Part shown: positions 1-8,537 of the stretch, in pieces
Layout: each line of letters opens with the position of its first letter
How positions within the stretch are numbered: position 1 is the stretch's first letter
From: CAXXOK01 sp964584315
GTDB taxonomy: Bacteria > Bacillota > Clostridia > Christensenellales > Aristaeellaceae
Length of the DNA stretch: 64,000 nucleotides
Reading direction: 5' to 3'
Assembly: GCA_964584315.1 (NCBI GenBank)
Contig: CAZOZO010000009.1
Coordinates: 1-64,000, forward strand
Program-made: the position numbers and the translations under genes
Notes under the pieces: model-generated
What the model saw: the letters and a program-made list of their open reading frames with translations, nothing else
What the model was told of the DNA's origin: nothing
The model's database searches: none

Positions 1-104
1 TGAAGATACAGGACGAGGGCCGCGCCAAGCGCATCGAGGCCGAAAAGCAGCTGGCGGTCATGGAAGGCCAGCTCAAGGCAAAGCTGCTGGAACTCCGCCA
101 CTGA
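1..104 (+). CDS. C-terminal end of an unidentified protein (partial)
   Basis: An open frame enters from the left edge and stops at TGA 102-104. The 33 visible residues are rich in Lys, Glu, Leu and Arg with alternating charges, which suggests an alpha-helical or coiled-coil C-terminus. The start is outside the window and nothing identifies the family. A strong hairpin follows 19 bases after the stop, so this gene probably ends a transcript. Confidence 0.6.
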   Translation, partial: KIQDEGRAKRIEAEKQLAVMEGQLKAKLLELRH

Positions 105-122
105 CCCCTGCAGCACAGGCGA

Positions 123-154
123 CACGCTCCCGCCTGCGCGGGAGCGTGCTTTTT
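123..154 (+). terminator. Rho-independent terminator
   Basis: An 11-bp perfect stem (123-133 with 138-148, CACGCTCCCGC against GCGGGAGCGTG) with a 4-base loop is followed by CTTTTT. It closes the transcript of the gene entering from the left. Confidence 0.85.
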
Positions 155-193
155 GTAGGCTGATACCCCCCTCCCACATAGAAAGGAACCGCT

Positions 194-739
194 ATGAAAC
201 CCAAGCTTTCCATCGGCGCATCGATCCTGATCTCGCTGGTGCTGGTCATCTTCGGCCTTTTGTACGGCAACGTGAGCGGCTACGCGGGCGAGCGCGCGCA
301 GGTGGCCGCGCTGCTCAGCGGCGAGAACGGCGTGGGCGCGGCGCTTGCATACCGCGCCAGCGACGGCCTGAACCTGTGCGTGGTGGCGGACCGCCACATC
401 GCGGGCGACCCCGGCGTGGCCGCCCTGCGCGGCGCGGCGCTGGCCGTGCGCGGCGTAGGCCAAAGCCCCACCCCCTCGCTGCTCAAGGAGAAGGATCAGG
501 CCCTTGCCGCGGCCTTCGCCGCCACCGCCCAGACGCTTGGGCAGAGCGAGAGCCTCGCGGCCAGCGCGCGCGACACGCGCTACCTGGCTATGCTGACCGA
601 CGATTTTGCCCAGTACGGGCAGAGCGCCATCTACACCGCCTACAACAAGGCGGCCACGGAATATAACCAGAAGCTGCAAATGCCCGTTCTGGGCGATGTG
701 GCGCGGTTCTTCGGCGTCAAACCCTGCGAGCTGTACTGA
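194..739 (+). CDS. LemA-family membrane protein
   Basis: The protein is 181 aa. Residues about 8-27 form one N-terminal membrane anchor, and the rest is a helical, Ala-rich domain. Near the C-terminus AYNKAATEYN followed by a hydrophobic stretch and a FFG segment matches the YNxAVxxYN end of the LemA family, and the length fits too. LemA proteins are membrane-anchored helical bundles of uncertain biochemical role, usually encoded next to TPM-domain proteins, and a TPM-domain gene starts 51 bases downstream. The start ATG follows AGAAAGGAACC. The Tyr-Asn motif and context support the call, but the middle of the protein is divergent. Confidence 0.7.
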   Translation: MKPKLSIGASILISLVLVIFGLLYGNVSGYAGERAQVAALLSGENGVGAALAYRASDGLNLCVVADRHIAGDPGVAALRGAALAVRGVGQSPTPSLLKEKDQALAAAFAATAQTLGQSESLAASARDTRYLAMLTDDFAQYGQSAIYTAYNKAATEYNQKLQMPVLGDVARFFGVKPCELY

Positions 740-790
740 TCCACCGGCCCCTGACGGACCATCCGCCCATGTTGGCGCATAAGGAGTACT

Positions 791-1867
791 ATGAAAACGA
801 CGCTTTGGAAGACCCTTGCCGCGCTCACGCTCACGGTCATGCTGCTGTGCTCCGCCTCGGCGCTGGCGCTGGCGCGCTACCCCGCGCATACCGGCACCCT
901 GACCGACGACGCGAACGTGCTCAGCACCGCCGTGGCCGCCGATATCGCCGCCTATGCCGAAAAGGCGAAGGCGCAGACCGGCGTGACCGTGAACGTGGCG
1001 CTGGTGCAGTTTTTGGATGGCGAGCCTGTGCAGGCTTATGCGGATACCTTGTTCACCCGCTGGGAGCTGGGTGAAAACGACGTGCTGCTGCTGGGCGCGG
1101 CGGCGGAGGATACCTTCGCCGTAACGGCGGGCACGGCGGCGGCGCAAAAGCTGAGCGCGGCCAGCCTCAAAAGCCTGCTGTATGACAGCGGTTTTGCGCA
1201 GGCCTTTGCGACGCAGCGCTACGACGAGGCGATGGGCGGCTTCTTTACGGGCTTTAACGCGCTGCTGAGCAAGCAGTATGGCGCGAAGGTCGATATGGGC
1301 AGGCTGTTTGCGGACTACCAGCAGGCGCAGGTCCAGCCGCAGCAGGCGCAGGCCACGGCGCAGGGCGCGGGCACAGACACCGGCGCGAGCAGCGTGGGCC
1401 AGACGGTTGGCAACGCCGTGGACGGGGCGCTCAACGCCGTGGACGGCGCGGTGCAGGGCATGGTGGCGGCCACCTCGTCGGTGTGGGGCAGCGCAGTGAA
1501 CGCGATCACCGACACGGTGAACAACTTTAACCAGAAGCTGGACAAGCAGGATGAGAACGGCGGCGGCCTGACGCCCGGCGGCTGGGTGGTGCTGGTGATC
1601 ATCGTGCTGATCGTGACGGGGCAGGGCAGGCGCGCGCAGCGGAGCCGCAGGCGCTATGCGGATGCCGCGCGGGAAGCGCGCGACGCGGCCCGTGACGCAG
1701 CGGCCCAGGCGCGCGCAACGGCAGACAGGGCGCGTGACGCGGCCCGTGCCACCGCCGGCCAGACGCGCGACAGCGCGCGGGATATCGCCAATGAGGTTCG
1801 TAACGCCGCGCGGGAAGCCGCAAGGGAAGCCAAGCGCGCCTGGCGTGAGCACAACGGCCGCTGGTAA
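791..1867 (+). CDS. TPM-domain (YgcG/DUF477-like) membrane protein with an Ala/Arg-rich tail
   Basis: The protein is 358 aa. A signal peptide (about 1-28) is followed by an extracytoplasmic TPM domain (about 30-165, including TDDANVLS and ENDVLLL), a low-complexity linker rich in Gln, Ala and Gly (about 175-255), one membrane helix (about 263-280) and a cytoplasmic tail of about 75 residues. The tail is built of repeated ARDAARDAA-like segments that would form an amphipathic, strongly basic helix. TPM proteins often sit with LemA in membrane-protein maintenance loci, and the only upstream neighbour is the LemA-like gene, so the two are probably one operon. The tail is unusual; typical family members end in Gly/Ser-rich segments. 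The ATG follows AAGGAGTACT. Confidence 0.75.
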   Translation: MKTTLWKTLAALTLTVMLLCSASALALARYPAHTGTLTDDANVLSTAVAADIAAYAEKAKAQTGVTVNVALVQFLDGEPVQAYADTLFTRWELGENDVLLLGAAAEDTFAVTAGTAAAQKLSAASLKSLLYDSGFAQAFATQRYDEAMGGFFTGFNALLSKQYGAKVDMGRLFADYQQAQVQPQQAQATAQGAGTDTGASSVGQTVGNAVDGALNAVDGAVQGMVAATSSVWGSAVNAITDTVNNFNQKLDKQDENGGGLTPGGWVVLVIIVLIVTGQGRRAQRSRRRYADAAREARDAARDAAAQARATADRARDAARATAGQTRDSARDIANEVRNAAREAAREAKRAWREHNGRW

Positions 1868-1877
1868 GAGATAATAT

Positions 1878-1991
1878 GGGGGTCAAGGGCCAATGGCCCT
1901 TGCGGGGTTTGGGGCGGCGCCCCAAGGCCCTCGCCGCAGCGAAAAACCCAAAGCGAGCGGTCAGCCGCGCAGCGGCTGCGATGCGAGCGAC
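1878..1991. repeat. Dispersed intergenic repeat, family A, copy 1
   Basis: This GC-rich segment matches 59406-59516 almost base for base across its second half: CTCGCCGCAGCG, then CCAAAGCGAGCGGTC, GCCGCGCA, CGGCTGCG and TGCGAGCGAC in the same order and spacing. Its first half (1889-1929) also resembles 45778-45818. The last 30 bases are echoed at about 2066-2098. No coding potential is apparent. Confidence 0.8.
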
Positions 1992-2112
1992 GCGTGCCGC
2001 CAACTTTAGTAAGCGAGGCCAGCCCTCCCACTTTGCATCCGATGCCGCCAAGGCAGAAACGACGCCACGCTGCGATGCGAGCGACGCTTGCCGCCAACGA
2101 CCGACACAACCC

Positions 2113-2140
2113 AAAGGCCGCGCCAAGGGGCGCGGCCTTT
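2113..2140 (+). terminator. Hairpin, probable terminator
   Basis: A perfect 12-bp stem AAAGGCCGCGCC / GGCGCGGCCTTT with a 4-base loop lies between the TPM gene and azlC. It lacks a long T-run, so its efficiency is uncertain. The rest of 1868-2299 holds repeat A and the azlC promoter and no gene. Confidence 0.6.
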
Positions 2141-2204
2141 CGCTTGCGCGGCCGCCAACGCCCGTTTTCCCCCTCCACACTCCGTCCCTCATCGCATCCT
2201 CCGC

Positions 2205-2234
2205 TTGCACACACCCTTGCTTTCGTGGTATAAC
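2205..2234 (+). promoter_or_regulatory. Promoter of azlCD (first copy)
   Basis: TTGCAC, an 18-base spacer ending in TGG (extended -10), and TATAAC. It lies about 65 bases before the azlC start. Confidence 0.6.
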
Positions 2235-2299
2235 AGCTTTCGGCTGACAAAACCAAAACACGATCCGCGGGCCTACCGCCCGCTTGGGAGGCGCTGCCC

Positions 2300-3073
2300 T
2301 TGACAGACTATCTCCGCGGCCTCAAACACGGCCTGCCCATCGCGCTGGGCTATATCGGCGTAGCGTTCGCGTTTGGCATTCAGGCCAGCGCGGCGGGCCT
2401 TGCCACATGGCAGGCGGCGGCCATATCGCTACTGAACGTGACCAGCGCGGGCCAGCTGGCGGGCCTGCAACTGATGGCGGCGGGCGGCGGCCTGGCCGAA
2501 ATGGCGCTGACGCAGCTGACCATCAACCTGCGCTATGCGCTGATGAGCCTTGCGCTGGGGCAAAAGCTGGACGGCAGCATGACCACGTCGCACCGCCTGC
2601 TGCTGAGCTTTTGCAATACCGACGAGGTGTTTCTGGTGGCCTCGTCGCAGCCGGGGCTGCTGGGCAAGGCCTACCTGTACGGGCTGACCAACGGGCCCTA
2701 CGTCGGCTGGGCGCTGGGCACGGTGCTGGGCGCGGCGGCGGGCGAGCTGCTGCCCGCGGCGCTGCGCGACGCGCTGGGCATGGCCATCTACGGCATGTTT
2801 CTGGCCATCGTGATGCCGCCCTTCCGGCAGTGCCGCGAAATTCGAGCGGTGGTGCTGGTGTCGGCGGCGCTCAGCTGCCTGATCGCCTTTTTGCCGATGC
2901 TGCACTTCATCACGGGGGGCTTCCGCATCATCGTGTGCGCGGTGGCCGCGTCCGCGCTGGCGGCGTGGCTGTGGCCCGCCCCCGCGCGTGATTTGACCGC
3001 GCAGGAGGAGGCCGAGGTGCTGGGGGGCGATACCTGCCCCTCGCAGGTCGGCAAAGAGGAGGGGAACCGCTGA
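2300..3073 (+). CDS. azlC: AzlC-family branched-chain amino acid exporter, large subunit
   Basis: The protein is 257 aa and polytopic, with the family order GLKHGLPIALGYIG at the N-terminus, a Gly/Ala-rich second helix, NLRYALMSLALGQ and TDEVF. AzlC with AzlD forms a two-component membrane exporter for branched-chain and related amino acids. I chose the TTG at 2300 because GGGAGG lies 10 bases upstream and the family N-terminus begins at once; no in-frame ATG fits as well. The TGA overlaps the ATG of azlD (TGATG), implying translational coupling. A second, clearly different azlCD pair lies on the minus strand at 49635-50676. Confidence 0.88.
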   Translation: MTDYLRGLKHGLPIALGYIGVAFAFGIQASAAGLATWQAAAISLLNVTSAGQLAGLQLMAAGGGLAEMALTQLTINLRYALMSLALGQKLDGSMTTSHRLLLSFCNTDEVFLVASSQPGLLGKAYLYGLTNGPYVGWALGTVLGAAAGELLPAALRDALGMAIYGMFLAIVMPPFRQCREIRAVVLVSAALSCLIAFLPMLHFITGGFRIIVCAVAASALAAWLWPAPARDLTAQEEAEVLGGDTCPSQVGKEEGNR

Positions 3074-3381
3074 TGGACGGTGCGCAGTTTTGGCCCTATG
3101 TGCTCACGATGGCGGGGGTCACGTACCTGATCCGCATGCTGCCGCTGGCGGCGATCCGCGGGCGCATCCGCAGCCCGTTTTTGCAGGCGTTTTTACGCTA
3201 CATGCCCTACGCCGTGCTGGGCGCGATGACCTTTCCCGCCGTGTTCACATGCGCGGGCAGCGTGCCCGCCTCGCTGGCGGGGCTTTTGGTGGGGCTGCTG
3301 CTGGCCTACCTGCGCAGGAGTTTGCTGACCGTGGCCTTCGCCGCGTGCGCGGCAGCCTACGCCGTGGGCATGCTGCTGTAA
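3073..3381 (+). CDS. azlD: AzlD-family branched-chain amino acid exporter, small subunit
   Basis: The protein is 102 aa with about four membrane helices. The motif TYLIRMLPLAAI and a following RYMPYAVLGAMTFPAVF segment are characteristic of AzlD (Pfam AzlD), and the length is typical. It overlaps azlC by one base and is the partner subunit of the exporter. A clean hairpin terminator at 3437-3465 ends the two-gene operon. Confidence 0.88.
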   Translation: MDGAQFWPYVLTMAGVTYLIRMLPLAAIRGRIRSPFLQAFLRYMPYAVLGAMTFPAVFTCAGSVPASLAGLLVGLLLAYLRRSLLTVAFAACAAAYAVGMLL

Positions 3382-3436
3382 CGAAAAGGGCGGCGGGCGT
3401 GTTTGCCCCCTGCCTGCAAAACCATGGATAAACGCA

Positions 3437-3465
3437 AAAAAGCAGGCCGTTCACGGCCTGTTTTT
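3437..3465 (+). terminator. Terminator of azlCD
   Basis: CAGGCCGT / ACGGCCTG with a 2-base apex, flanked by A6 on the left and T5 on the right. The remainder of 3382-3696 holds only the next promoter. Confidence 0.85.
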
Positions 3466-3606
3466 CACATGCTGTCGCGCGCCTATTCCGCCTTCAAGTT
3501 CCCCCGTACCATTCCACCCTCGGGCTGGCGCCGCAGCACGCCGTTCTTCACGCCGGCCAAAACCGACTTTCCGTGCCCCAAGCCGCGGGTTTTGCGCCGG
3601 AGGCCC

Positions 3607-3635
3607 TTGCATCGCGGCGCATGTTGCGCTATGCT
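3607..3635 (+). promoter_or_regulatory. Promoter of the P-type ATPase gene
   Basis: TTGCAT, a 17-base spacer, TATGCT, about 60 bases before the chosen start codon at 3697. It rules out starts further upstream in the same open frame. Confidence 0.65.
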
Positions 3636-3696
3636 CCCATCAGGCTCATGGCTATTTCGGACGGGCAGCCGCCCGCCCATCGACAGGAGACGCTTC

Positions 3697-6096
3697 ATGC
3701 AGCATACCGACACCCCCGCGGCCACGCAGACCCCCGCGCATACGGCAGCCACGCCCCCCGCGCAGATCGCTCCCCTCGGCCTTACCGAAGCCGAGGCGCA
3801 GGCGCGCGCTGCGCGCGGGCTTGGCAACCGCATGCCCAAGAGCGGCGAGCACGGCGTGCCCGCCATCGTGCGCCGCAACCTGTTTACGCTGTTTAACCTA
3901 TTGAACCTCGTGCTGGCGGCTCTGCTTTTGTGGATCGGCAGCTACCGCAACCTGCTTTTCATGGGCGTGGTGGTGTCCAACGCGGTCATCGGGCTTGTGC
4001 AGGAGCTGCGCGCCAAGCGCACGCACGACCGCCTGCTGCTGCTGGCGGAGGGCCGCGTGCGCACCCTGCGCGGCGGCGCGGAAACCCCACTGCCCCCCTC
4101 CGCGCTGGTGCAGGGCGACGTGGTGCGCCTGACCCGCGGCGATCAAGCCCCAGCGGATGCGCGCGTGGTTTCGGGCGAAGCCGAGGTGAACGAATCGCTG
4201 CTGACGGGCGAGAGCGAGCCCATCCCCAAGCGCGCGGGCGATACGCTGCTCTCCGGCAGCTACCTGACCGAGGGCGAGCTGACCGCAGAGCTGACTAAGG
4301 TGGGCGCGGCCAGCTTCGCGGGGCAGCTGCAGCAGAGTGCCCGCCGTGTCAAGCGCCCGCAAAGCGCGCTGATGGCGTCGCTCAACGCGATCATCCGCGT
4401 GGTCAGCATCACGCTGGTGCCCATCGGCATCGCGCTGTACCTGCGGCAAACGCTGGGGCTGGGTATGCCCCTGAACGAGGCCGTGACCAAGACGGTCGCC
4501 GCCACGCTGGGCATGATCCCCGAAGGGCTCATTTTGCTCACGTCGGTGGCGCTGGCCGTGGGCGTGGTGCGGCTGGGCGGGCGCGGCGCGCTGGTAAACG
4601 AGCTGTACGGCATCGAGAACCTCGCCCGCGTGGACGTGCTGTGCCTGGACAAGACGGGCACGCTGACCAGCGGCCAGATGCGCGTGACCGGCCTGATCCC
4701 CCTTGCGGGCATGGCCGAGGCGGACGCCGCGGCTGCCCTTTGCGCCTTTACCGCCGCGCTCTCCGCCGAGGAGGGCCCCACCTTTCAGGCGCTGCGCGCG
4801 GCCTACCCGCCCGCGGCCATCGAAACGCCCGCGGCCACCGTGCCCTTCAGTAGCGGGCGCAAGTGGAGCGCCGCGCAGGTAGCGGAGCATGGCACGCTGG
4901 TGCTGGGCGCGCCGGAGCGCGTGGCCGCGGATTGCCCGGACGTGCTGCAAGCCGCGCGCGGCCACGCCGCGCAGGGCGTGCGCGTGCTGGCCCTGTGCCG
5001 CGCGGATGCGCCCCTTGCGGGCAAAACCCTGCCGGGGTGCCTTGTGCCCCTCGCGCTGGTGCTGGTGGGGGACACCCTGCGCCCCGACGCGAAGGATACG
5101 CTTGCCTACTTCCGCGAGCAGGGCGTGCAGCTGAAAATCATCAGTGGAGACAGTGCGCTGACCGTGTCCCGCATCGCCACGGAGGCGGGCCTGGATGGCG
5201 CGGAGCGCGCGGTGGACCTTTCCGCGCTTCCGGGCGTGCCGGACTACGACGCGCTGGCGCGGGACTATGCCGTGTTTGGCCGCGTATCGCCGGAGGACAA
5301 GCGCCAGCTGGTCGCGGCCCTGAAACGGCAGGGGCGCACCGTGGCCATGGTGGGCGACGGGGTGAACGACATCCCCGCGCTGAAGGCGGCGGACTGCTCC
5401 ATCGCCATGGCGGGCGGCAGCGACGCGGCGGCCCGCGTGGCGCAGATCACCCTGCTCAACGCGGATTTTGCGGTCGTGCCCCACATCGTGCTGGAAGGGC
5501 GGCGCGTGATCAACAACATCACGCGCGCTTCGGCGCTGTTTCTGGTCAAAAACCTGTTCAGCTTCCTGCTGGCGGCGCTGCTGCTGGTGCTGCCGCTGGC
5601 CTACCCCTTCGCGCCCATCCAGCTCACGCTCATCTCCTCGCTTACCATCGGCTTTCCGTCGTTCGTGCTGGCCTTGCAGCCCAACCGCGAGCGCGTCAAG
5701 GGCAGCTTTCTCAAAAACGTGCTGTTGCGCGCGGTGCCGGGCGGGCTGGCGGTCACGTTCGTGTGCCTCGCCGTCATGCTGGCCGCAGGCCCGCTGGGCA
5801 TGGGCGGCGAGCAGGTGAGCACCATCTGCACGCTGGCGGCGGGCTTTGCGGGGCTTTTCGTGCTGGCGCTCACCAGCCTGCCGTTTGATGCGCTGCGCGC
5901 CGCGCTGGTGGCCGCCATGGCGGCGGCCATGGCGTTGGCCGTGGCGGTGATCCCGAAGGTGTTCTACCTGGTGCCGCTGACGGGCATGGGCCTGTGGGTG
6001 CTGCTGGGCGCCATGGGCCTTGCGGTGCTGGTGGTGCTGGGCATCACGTGGGCCATGCCCAAGGAGCGCGCGGCGCTTGACGAAAAGCATGCCTGA
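3697..6096 (+). CDS. Cation-transporting P-type ATPase (CtpE-like)
   Basis: The protein is 799 aa. It shows the P-type ATPase motifs in order: LLTGES in the actuator domain (T170-S173), phosphorylated Asp D318 in DKTGT, and the hinge GDGVND (D554). Two helices precede the actuator, two lie between actuator and phosphorylation site, and about six follow residue 600. The N-terminal 40 residues are Pro/Thr/Ala-rich and probably disordered. The sequence resembles the CtpE-type group (Ca2+ in the mycobacterial case) more than heavy-metal pumps: there is no CPx motif and no N-terminal metal-binding domain. The ion is therefore uncertain. I chose ATG 3697 because CAGGAG precedes it and the promoter lies just upstream. 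Confidence 0.88.
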   Translation: MQHTDTPAATQTPAHTAATPPAQIAPLGLTEAEAQARAARGLGNRMPKSGEHGVPAIVRRNLFTLFNLLNLVLAALLLWIGSYRNLLFMGVVVSNAVIGLVQELRAKRTHDRLLLLAEGRVRTLRGGAETPLPPSALVQGDVVRLTRGDQAPADARVVSGEAEVNESLLTGESEPIPKRAGDTLLSGSYLTEGELTAELTKVGAASFAGQLQQSARRVKRPQSALMASLNAIIRVVSITLVPIGIALYLRQTLGLGMPLNEAVTKTVAATLGMIPEGLILLTSVALAVGVVRLGGRGALVNELYGIENLARVDVLCLDKTGTLTSGQMRVTGLIPLAGMAEADAAAALCAFTAALSAEEGPTFQALRAAYPPAAIETPAATVPFSSGRKWSAAQVAEHGTLVLGAPERVAADCPDVLQAARGHAAQGVRVLALCRADAPLAGKTLPGCLVPLALVLVGDTLRPDAKDTLAYFREQGVQLKIISGDSALTVSRIATEAGLDGAERAVDLSALPGVPDYDALARDYAVFGRVSPEDKRQLVAALKRQGRTVAMVGDGVNDIPALKAADCSIAMAGGSDAAARVAQITLLNADFAVVPHIVLEGRRVINNITRASALFLVKNLFSFLLAALLLVLPLAYPFAPIQLTLISSLTIGFPSFVLALQPNRERVKGSFLKNVLLRAVPGGLAVTFVCLAVMLAAGPLGMGGEQVSTICTLAAGFAGLFVLALTSLPFDALRAALVAAMAAAMALAVAVIPKVFYLVPLTGMGLWVLLGAMGLAVLVVLGITWAMPKERAALDEKHA

Positions 6097-6171
6097 CAAA
6101 CGACGGGCCTTGCCCCTGCACCCTACAAGGGCTTCGGCTTGACCCTTTGCCGCTGCGGCGGGGGGCAGTTT

Positions 6172-6197
6172 AAGGCGCGGCAAAAGCCGCGCCTTTT
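6172..6197 (+). terminator. Terminator of the P-type ATPase gene
   Basis: A perfect 10-bp stem AAGGCGCGGC / GCCGCGCCTT with an AAAA loop followed by TT. The other bases of 6097-6388 hold only the glnA promoter. Confidence 0.75.
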
Positions 6198-6301
6198 GCC
6201 TGCGCGCGGCTAAAAGCGCCCAATCCTTCCATTCCACCGCGCAGAAAAACCGCGAAAAAACCGCTCGCATCCAACCGACCCTTTCTAACCCGCCCTTCTC
6301 G

Positions 6302-6310
6302 TGGTAGAAT
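6302..6310 (+). promoter_or_regulatory. Extended -10 promoter of the glutamine synthetase gene
   Basis: TGG followed by TAGAAT forms an extended -10 about 75 bases before the start codon. The -35 region is poorly conserved. Confidence 0.5.
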
Positions 6311-6388
6311 ACGGCATACCCCCGCGCACTCCCAGCACCCGCCGCGCCATCCCCCCGCCAAGGCGCACGCCGCAAAAGGAGGCCCCCT

Positions 6389-7669
6389 ATGCTCGCGCAG
6401 GAATTGCTCGGTTTTTTTGAGGAGAACGACGTCAAGTTTGTCCGTCTCGCCTTTTTGGATCTGTTTGGCCGCCTGAAAAACGTGGCCGTGCAGCCCGACC
6501 TGTTCGCGCAGGCGTTTGAGACGGGCATCCCCTTCGACGCGACGGCCATCGACGGCTTTGAGGGCGCCACCGACGGCGACCTGCTGCTGCGCCCCGACCC
6601 CAACACCCTGTGCATACTGCCGTGGCGGCCGCAGGCCAGCCGCGTGTGCCGCCTGCTGTGCGATGTTTTGACGCCGGACGGCAAGCCCTACCCCGCCGAC
6701 CCGCGCGGCATTTTGAAGCAGGCCACCGCGCAGGCCGAGGCGGCGGGCCTCAGCGTGCGCATCGGCTCGGAGTGTGAGTTTTACCTCTTCGAGGCGGACG
6801 AGCAGGGCGGCATCACCAGCCGCCCGCACGATCACGCGGGCTACCTGGACGTATCGCCCCTGGACCGCGGGGAGGACGTGCGCCGCGAGATCAGCCTGAC
6901 GCTGGCAAGCATGAACATCCAGCCCGAAAGCAGCCACCACGAGCGCGGCCCCGGGCAAAACGAGATCGACTTCCACCGTGCCGATCCGCTGACCAGCGCG
7001 GATCATCAGGCCGCGTTCCATAACGCGGTGCGCACCATCGCCTCCCGCTACGGCCTGCGCGCCTCCTTCATGCCCAAGCCGCTGGCGGACACGTATGGCA
7101 ACGCATTCCACATCAACCTGTCGCTCTACCGCGACCGGGTGAACCTCTTCCGCATGGAGAACGGGCAGCTATCCACCGAGGCCCGGCATGCGCTGGCCGG
7201 CGTACTGCGCCGCCTGCCGGAGATGACTCTGTTTACCAACCCCCTGCCCAACAGCTACGACCGCCTGACCGACGACGAATCGCCCAACCGCGTGTGCTGG
7301 TCGCACAGCCGCGGGCGCAACGCCCTGCGCGTGCCCCTGCCGCAGAACCGCTTCGCGCGCATGCAGGTCGCCAGCCCGGACCCCACCTGCAACGCCTATC
7401 TGGTGTATGCGCTGGTGATACGCGCCGCGCTCAAGGGCATCGAAAACCGCGAGGCGCTGCCGCCCTCGGTGGGCCGCGACTGGCAAAGCGCCCCCGTGCT
7501 GCCCGAGAGCCTGACCGAGGCCATCGCACTGGCGAAAAGCAGCGCCTTCATCAACGAGAGCCTTCCCCCCGAGGTGGTTTCCGCCTTCCTGCGCGGCGGC
7601 GAGGAGCTGCTGCGCCTGGACCGACTGGACAAGCAAAGCCTTTTCCAAAAGCAGTTTGAGCGCTTTTAG
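6389..7669 (+). CDS. glnA: Glutamine synthetase family protein (type I-like)
   Basis: The protein is 426 aa, somewhat shorter than usual type I enzymes (440-470 aa). It shows the N-terminal beta-grasp segment (VRLAFLDLFGRLKN), ECEFYLF, GPGQNEIDF, GNAFHINLSL (in place of the usual GSGMHxHxSL), NSYDRL, RNALRVPLP and the C-terminal LPPSVGRDW region. The reaction would be ATP-dependent joining of ammonia to glutamate, although the family also contains gamma-glutamyl-amine ligases and the altered His motif leaves that open. A strong AAAAGGAGG precedes the ATG. An ANTAR-domain regulator starts 30 bases after the stop and is probably its antitermination partner. Confidence 0.85.
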   Translation: MLAQELLGFFEENDVKFVRLAFLDLFGRLKNVAVQPDLFAQAFETGIPFDATAIDGFEGATDGDLLLRPDPNTLCILPWRPQASRVCRLLCDVLTPDGKPYPADPRGILKQATAQAEAAGLSVRIGSECEFYLFEADEQGGITSRPHDHAGYLDVSPLDRGEDVRREISLTLASMNIQPESSHHERGPGQNEIDFHRADPLTSADHQAAFHNAVRTIASRYGLRASFMPKPLADTYGNAFHINLSLYRDRVNLFRMENGQLSTEARHALAGVLRRLPEMTLFTNPLPNSYDRLTDDESPNRVCWSHSRGRNALRVPLPQNRFARMQVASPDPTCNAYLVYALVIRAALKGIENREALPPSVGRDWQSAPVLPESLTEAIALAKSSAFINESLPPEVVSAFLRGGEELLRLDRLDKQSLFQKQFERF

Positions 7670-7698
7670 GCGCATGCGGGTGGAAAGGGGGCGATCCT

Positions 7699-8265
7699 TT
7701 GTCGGGTGATAAGGCGTTGCTCGTTGCCGCGCAGGGGCAGGACAAACTCAGGCAGATGCTCGCCGGCACGCCGTGCGGCGAGGTGGTGTTTGCGCAAAGC
7801 GCCACCGAGGCGCGCCGCATCCTGAGCGGCGATTATACCTTGGCCCTGATCAACGCCCCGCTGCAGGACGAGACGGGGCTGGAGCTGGCCATCGACCTGG
7901 CGCGGCGCACCAGTGCCGCGGTGATTCTGCTGGTCAAGGCGGAGCTGGCCCCCATGATCAACGACGCGGCCACCGAGGCGGGCGTGCTGGTGGTGGCCAA
8001 GCCGGTGGTGCCCCAGCTGTTTGAGCAGGCGGTGCGCGTGGGGCTGGCCTGCCGCAACCGCATGCTGCAGTACAAGAGCGAGAACGAGAAGCTGCAAAAG
8101 AAGTATGAGGAGCTCAAGATCATCGACCGCGCGAAATGCCTGCTGATCGAGCACCTGCGCATCACCGAGGAAGAGGCGCACCGGGTGCTGGAGAAAGAGG
8201 CCATGGACTCGCGCATGCCCCGCGTGCGCGTGGCCAAGCAGGTGCTGGCACGGTTTGAGCTGTAG
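7699..8265 (+). CDS. ANTAR-domain RNA-binding antiterminator with degenerate receiver domain
   Basis: The protein is 188 aa. Residues 1-115 look like a CheY-like receiver, followed by a coiled-coil linker (about 118-140) and an ANTAR domain (about 138-185, with IDRAKCLLIEHLRITEEEA and a conserved C-terminal helix). ANTAR proteins bind paired hexaloop RNA hairpins and prevent termination. The phospho-acceptor Asp is replaced by Asn (N52 in LINAPL) and the upstream acidic pair is absent, while the late Lys (K101) is kept, so the receiver probably does not respond to phosphorylation. The TTG start has AAAGGGGG before it. It follows the glutamine synthetase gene in one operon, which suggests control of nitrogen assimilation. 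Confidence 0.85.
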   Translation: MSGDKALLVAAQGQDKLRQMLAGTPCGEVVFAQSATEARRILSGDYTLALINAPLQDETGLELAIDLARRTSAAVILLVKAELAPMINDAATEAGVLVVAKPVVPQLFEQAVRVGLACRNRMLQYKSENEKLQKKYEELKIIDRAKCLLIEHLRITEEEAHRVLEKEAMDSRMPRVRVAKQVLARFEL

Positions 8266-8306
8266 CGGCAGGGACGGAAACACGGCGGTTATTGCATGAG
8301 CCATGC

Positions 8307-8336
8307 GCGCGGGCGGCGGAATGCCGCCCGCGCTTT
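8307..8336 (+). terminator. Terminator of the glnA-ANTAR operon
   Basis: A perfect 11-bp stem GCGCGGGCGGC / GCCGCCCGCGC with a 5-base loop and TTT. Confidence 0.75.
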
Positions 8337-8475
8337 GCGTCGTCGCAAGAGGAGAGCGGCCAAGGCACATCGCATCGGTTTGGCATCAACAGGCGCGGGT
8401 CGGCACGCTTCGCACTGCGGTGCCAGGCATGCCGGGCGGCATTCCACGGCAAAGAAGCGCTCCTCGCCGCCTTAC

Positions 8476-8504
8476 TTGCGCAACCACCCTAAACAGGGTA
8501 TGAT
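8476..8504 (+). promoter_or_regulatory. Promoter of the GH13 glycosidase gene
   Basis: TTGCGC, a 17-base spacer, TATGAT, ending 34 bases before the start codon. Confidence 0.65.
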
Positions 8505-8537
8505 AGAAAGAACCCCTACCCCGAAGGAGGACCCCTG

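Noticed and set aside
3898..6684. A 928-codon minus-strand open frame opposite the P-type ATPase
   Set aside because: It lies antisense to a gene with all catalytic motifs, is dominated by His, Gln, Arg and Ala as expected of a GC-rich shadow frame, and has no ribosome binding site.
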